Shown piece by piece: positions 4,942 through 5,504 of a stretch of DNA of 5,504 nt; the first letter of the stretch is position 1, and each line of letters starts with the position of its first letter. A program made the translations under genes and the position numbers. A model generated the notes under the pieces. The model made no database searches and had not been told where the DNA came from. It saw only the letters and a list, made by a program, of their open reading frames with translations. Source of the stretch: Nitrososphaera sp. (GTDB lineage Archaea; Thermoproteota; Nitrososphaeria; Nitrososphaerales; Nitrososphaeraceae); contig JAKEIF010000113.1 in the NCBI GenBank assembly GCA_022545875.1, positions 1-5,504 on the forward strand, written 5' to 3'.

Positions 4942-5154
4942 ATGGCTGAAAACTCTGTAAGGCATATTGATACACTGAGAGAAATGGAAGCTCATAAGCG
5001 GCACTACCAGATAAGATGCAGCCATCACGAACTCGAGCTTTTAGATGAGGGCAAGATCATTACTTGTTCAATTTGTGGTAAACAATGGCATTTTACCCAG
5101 GCCCGCGGTTACCGCGAATCACGGAAGGTCTTTGCAGCAGAAAAAGACGACTAG
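4942..5154 (+). CDS. Small zinc-ribbon-like protein of 70 residues
   Basis: I do not recognise a named family, but the metal-site pattern is visible. C26 and H28/H29 (RCSHHELEL) are followed 13-16 residues later by C42 and C45 in ITCSICGKQWHF, with H50 just after. A knuckle CxxCGK plus an upstream Cys-x-His is typical of zinc ribbons and treble-clef fingers in small nucleic-acid-binding or protein-binding archaeal proteins. The N-terminal 25 residues (HIDTLREMEAHKRHYQ) look like a charged amphipathic helix, and the C-terminus is basic then acidic (YRESRKVFAAEKDD). The ATG at 4942 is preferred over the TTG at 4918 because of TATA spacing. It is transcribed away from the 110-residue protein and ends 46 bases before the next plus-strand gene. 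Function is unknown; a role in transcription or RNA binding is inference only. Confidence 0.75.
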   Translation: MAENSVRHIDTLREMEAHKRHYQIRCSHHELELLDEGKIITCSICGKQWHFTQARGYRESRKVFAAEKDD

Positions 5155-5171
5155 CGAATCAGGCGTCATGT

Positions 5172-5179
5172 TCTTATCT
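5172..5179 (+). promoter_or_regulatory. TATA-like box for the gene at 5201
   Basis: TCTTATCT is centred about 26 bases before the ATG at 5201, again the leaderless spacing seen at 1147 and 4942. No ribosome site precedes that ATG. The box is weak in sequence. Confidence 0.35.
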
Positions 5180-5200
5180 TGACAGAATGCATAAGAGCCC

Positions 5201-5504
5201 ATGCCAGATTCATTCCAACTTCCACAGCTTGAAGAACTCGTGCATATGGGTTCGCAGGAACGACTTAACGTATTCAGGCGCTTCTTTGCTTCGAGTCGGT
5301 ATGGAAGACTTTTGATACAGCAGCTTTTGGTAAGGTCGGCAACAGAGAAGGCATTAATGGATAAGGTGCTTGACCTAGAGAGGATGCATAACCAGGCCTA
5401 CGAGAGTACGCTCGAAACCGTAAGGCAATATGGATTTTTTGAAGAATTTTTAATGGCAGTAAAAGAAGAAGACTCTGCATTACAAAAGATCATTGAAGCT
5501 TACG
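5201..5504 (+). CDS. Hypothetical helical protein, cut by the right window edge
   Basis: An open frame runs from the ATG at 5201 to the window end: 101 complete codons with no stop. An in-frame TAA at 5192-5194 makes this ATG the first possible one. The product begins MPDSFQLPQLEELVHMGSQE and is almost wholly predicted helix: RLNVFRRFFASSRYGRLLIQ (21-40), QLLVRSATEKALMDKVLDLERMHNQAYESTLETVRQYG (41-78) and FFEEFLMAVKEEDSALQKIIEAY (79-101). The second segment has heptad-like leucine spacing and could form a coiled coil. There is no signal peptide, cysteine or recognised motif. Codon use and absence of stops support coding on this strand over the opposite-strand frame in 5274-5480. I cannot assign a function, and the C-terminus is missing. 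Confidence 0.7.
   Translation, partial: MPDSFQLPQLEELVHMGSQERLNVFRRFFASSRYGRLLIQQLLVRSATEKALMDKVLDLERMHNQAYESTLETVRQYGFFEEFLMAVKEEDSALQKIIEAY

Noticed and set aside
4843..4949. Plus-strand frame of 35 codons (MATRLLRRLFAADVT...) inside the divergent spacer, ending just inside the zinc-ribbon gene.
   Set aside because: It contains the TATA box of the next gene, has no ribosome site, and reads like the translation of a promoter region.
5104..5116. Small inverted repeat CGCGGT-T-ACCGCG within the zinc-ribbon gene.
   Set aside because: It has six-base arms with a one-base centre inside coding sequence, and no flanking feature suggests a site. Chance is adequate.
1..5504. Search by eye for CRISPR repeats, transposase genes, terminal inverted repeats, tRNA genes and defence-system motifs.
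   Set aside because: None was found; the gene content is mostly housekeeping metabolism and repair plus small unknown proteins.

Overview
The window looks like chromosomal DNA of an ammonia-oxidising archaeon (Nitrososphaerota/Thaumarchaeota), most likely Nitrososphaera-like. The reasons are an archaeal-type CobT, short TATA-like boxes about 26 bases upstream of start codons that seem to be leaderless, moderate G+C (near half by eye), and several small proteins of the kind seen in that group. The assignment rests on pattern recognition, not on a search.

Layout. Positions 1-1087 (+) hold two base-excision-repair glycosylases with overlapping reading frames: a 5'-truncated family 4 uracil-DNA glycosylase and an AAG/MPG-type 3-methyladenine glycosylase. 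Positions 1147-1503 (+) encode an unrecognised 118-residue protein. Its stop codon lies inside a near-perfect palindrome that also marks the convergent junction with the next operon.

Positions 1513-3920 (-) form a tight three-gene operon. Transcription order is NAD(P)H-hydrate epimerase (nnrE), then a metallo-beta-lactamase-fold hydrolase, then archaeal cobT. The first pair overlaps by ATGA. In the second pair TGA is followed directly by a TTG start. The operon joins nicotinamide-cofactor repair, a probable thioester or persulfide-type hydrolase, and activation of the cobalamin lower-ligand base using nicotinate mononucleotide.

Positions 3989-4763 (-) hold two small unrecognised genes. One is a winged-helix-like protein whose annotated start looks too late; the reading frame appears broken in a five-base homopolymer. 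Positions 4942-5504 (+) hold a small zinc-ribbon-like protein and an unrecognised helical protein that runs off the window end.

No RNA gene, insertion sequence, CRISPR array or defence system was seen. This is mostly an ordinary housekeeping region. The items most worth checking are the broken or mis-started wHTH gene, the operon composition, and the palindrome at 1484-1505.
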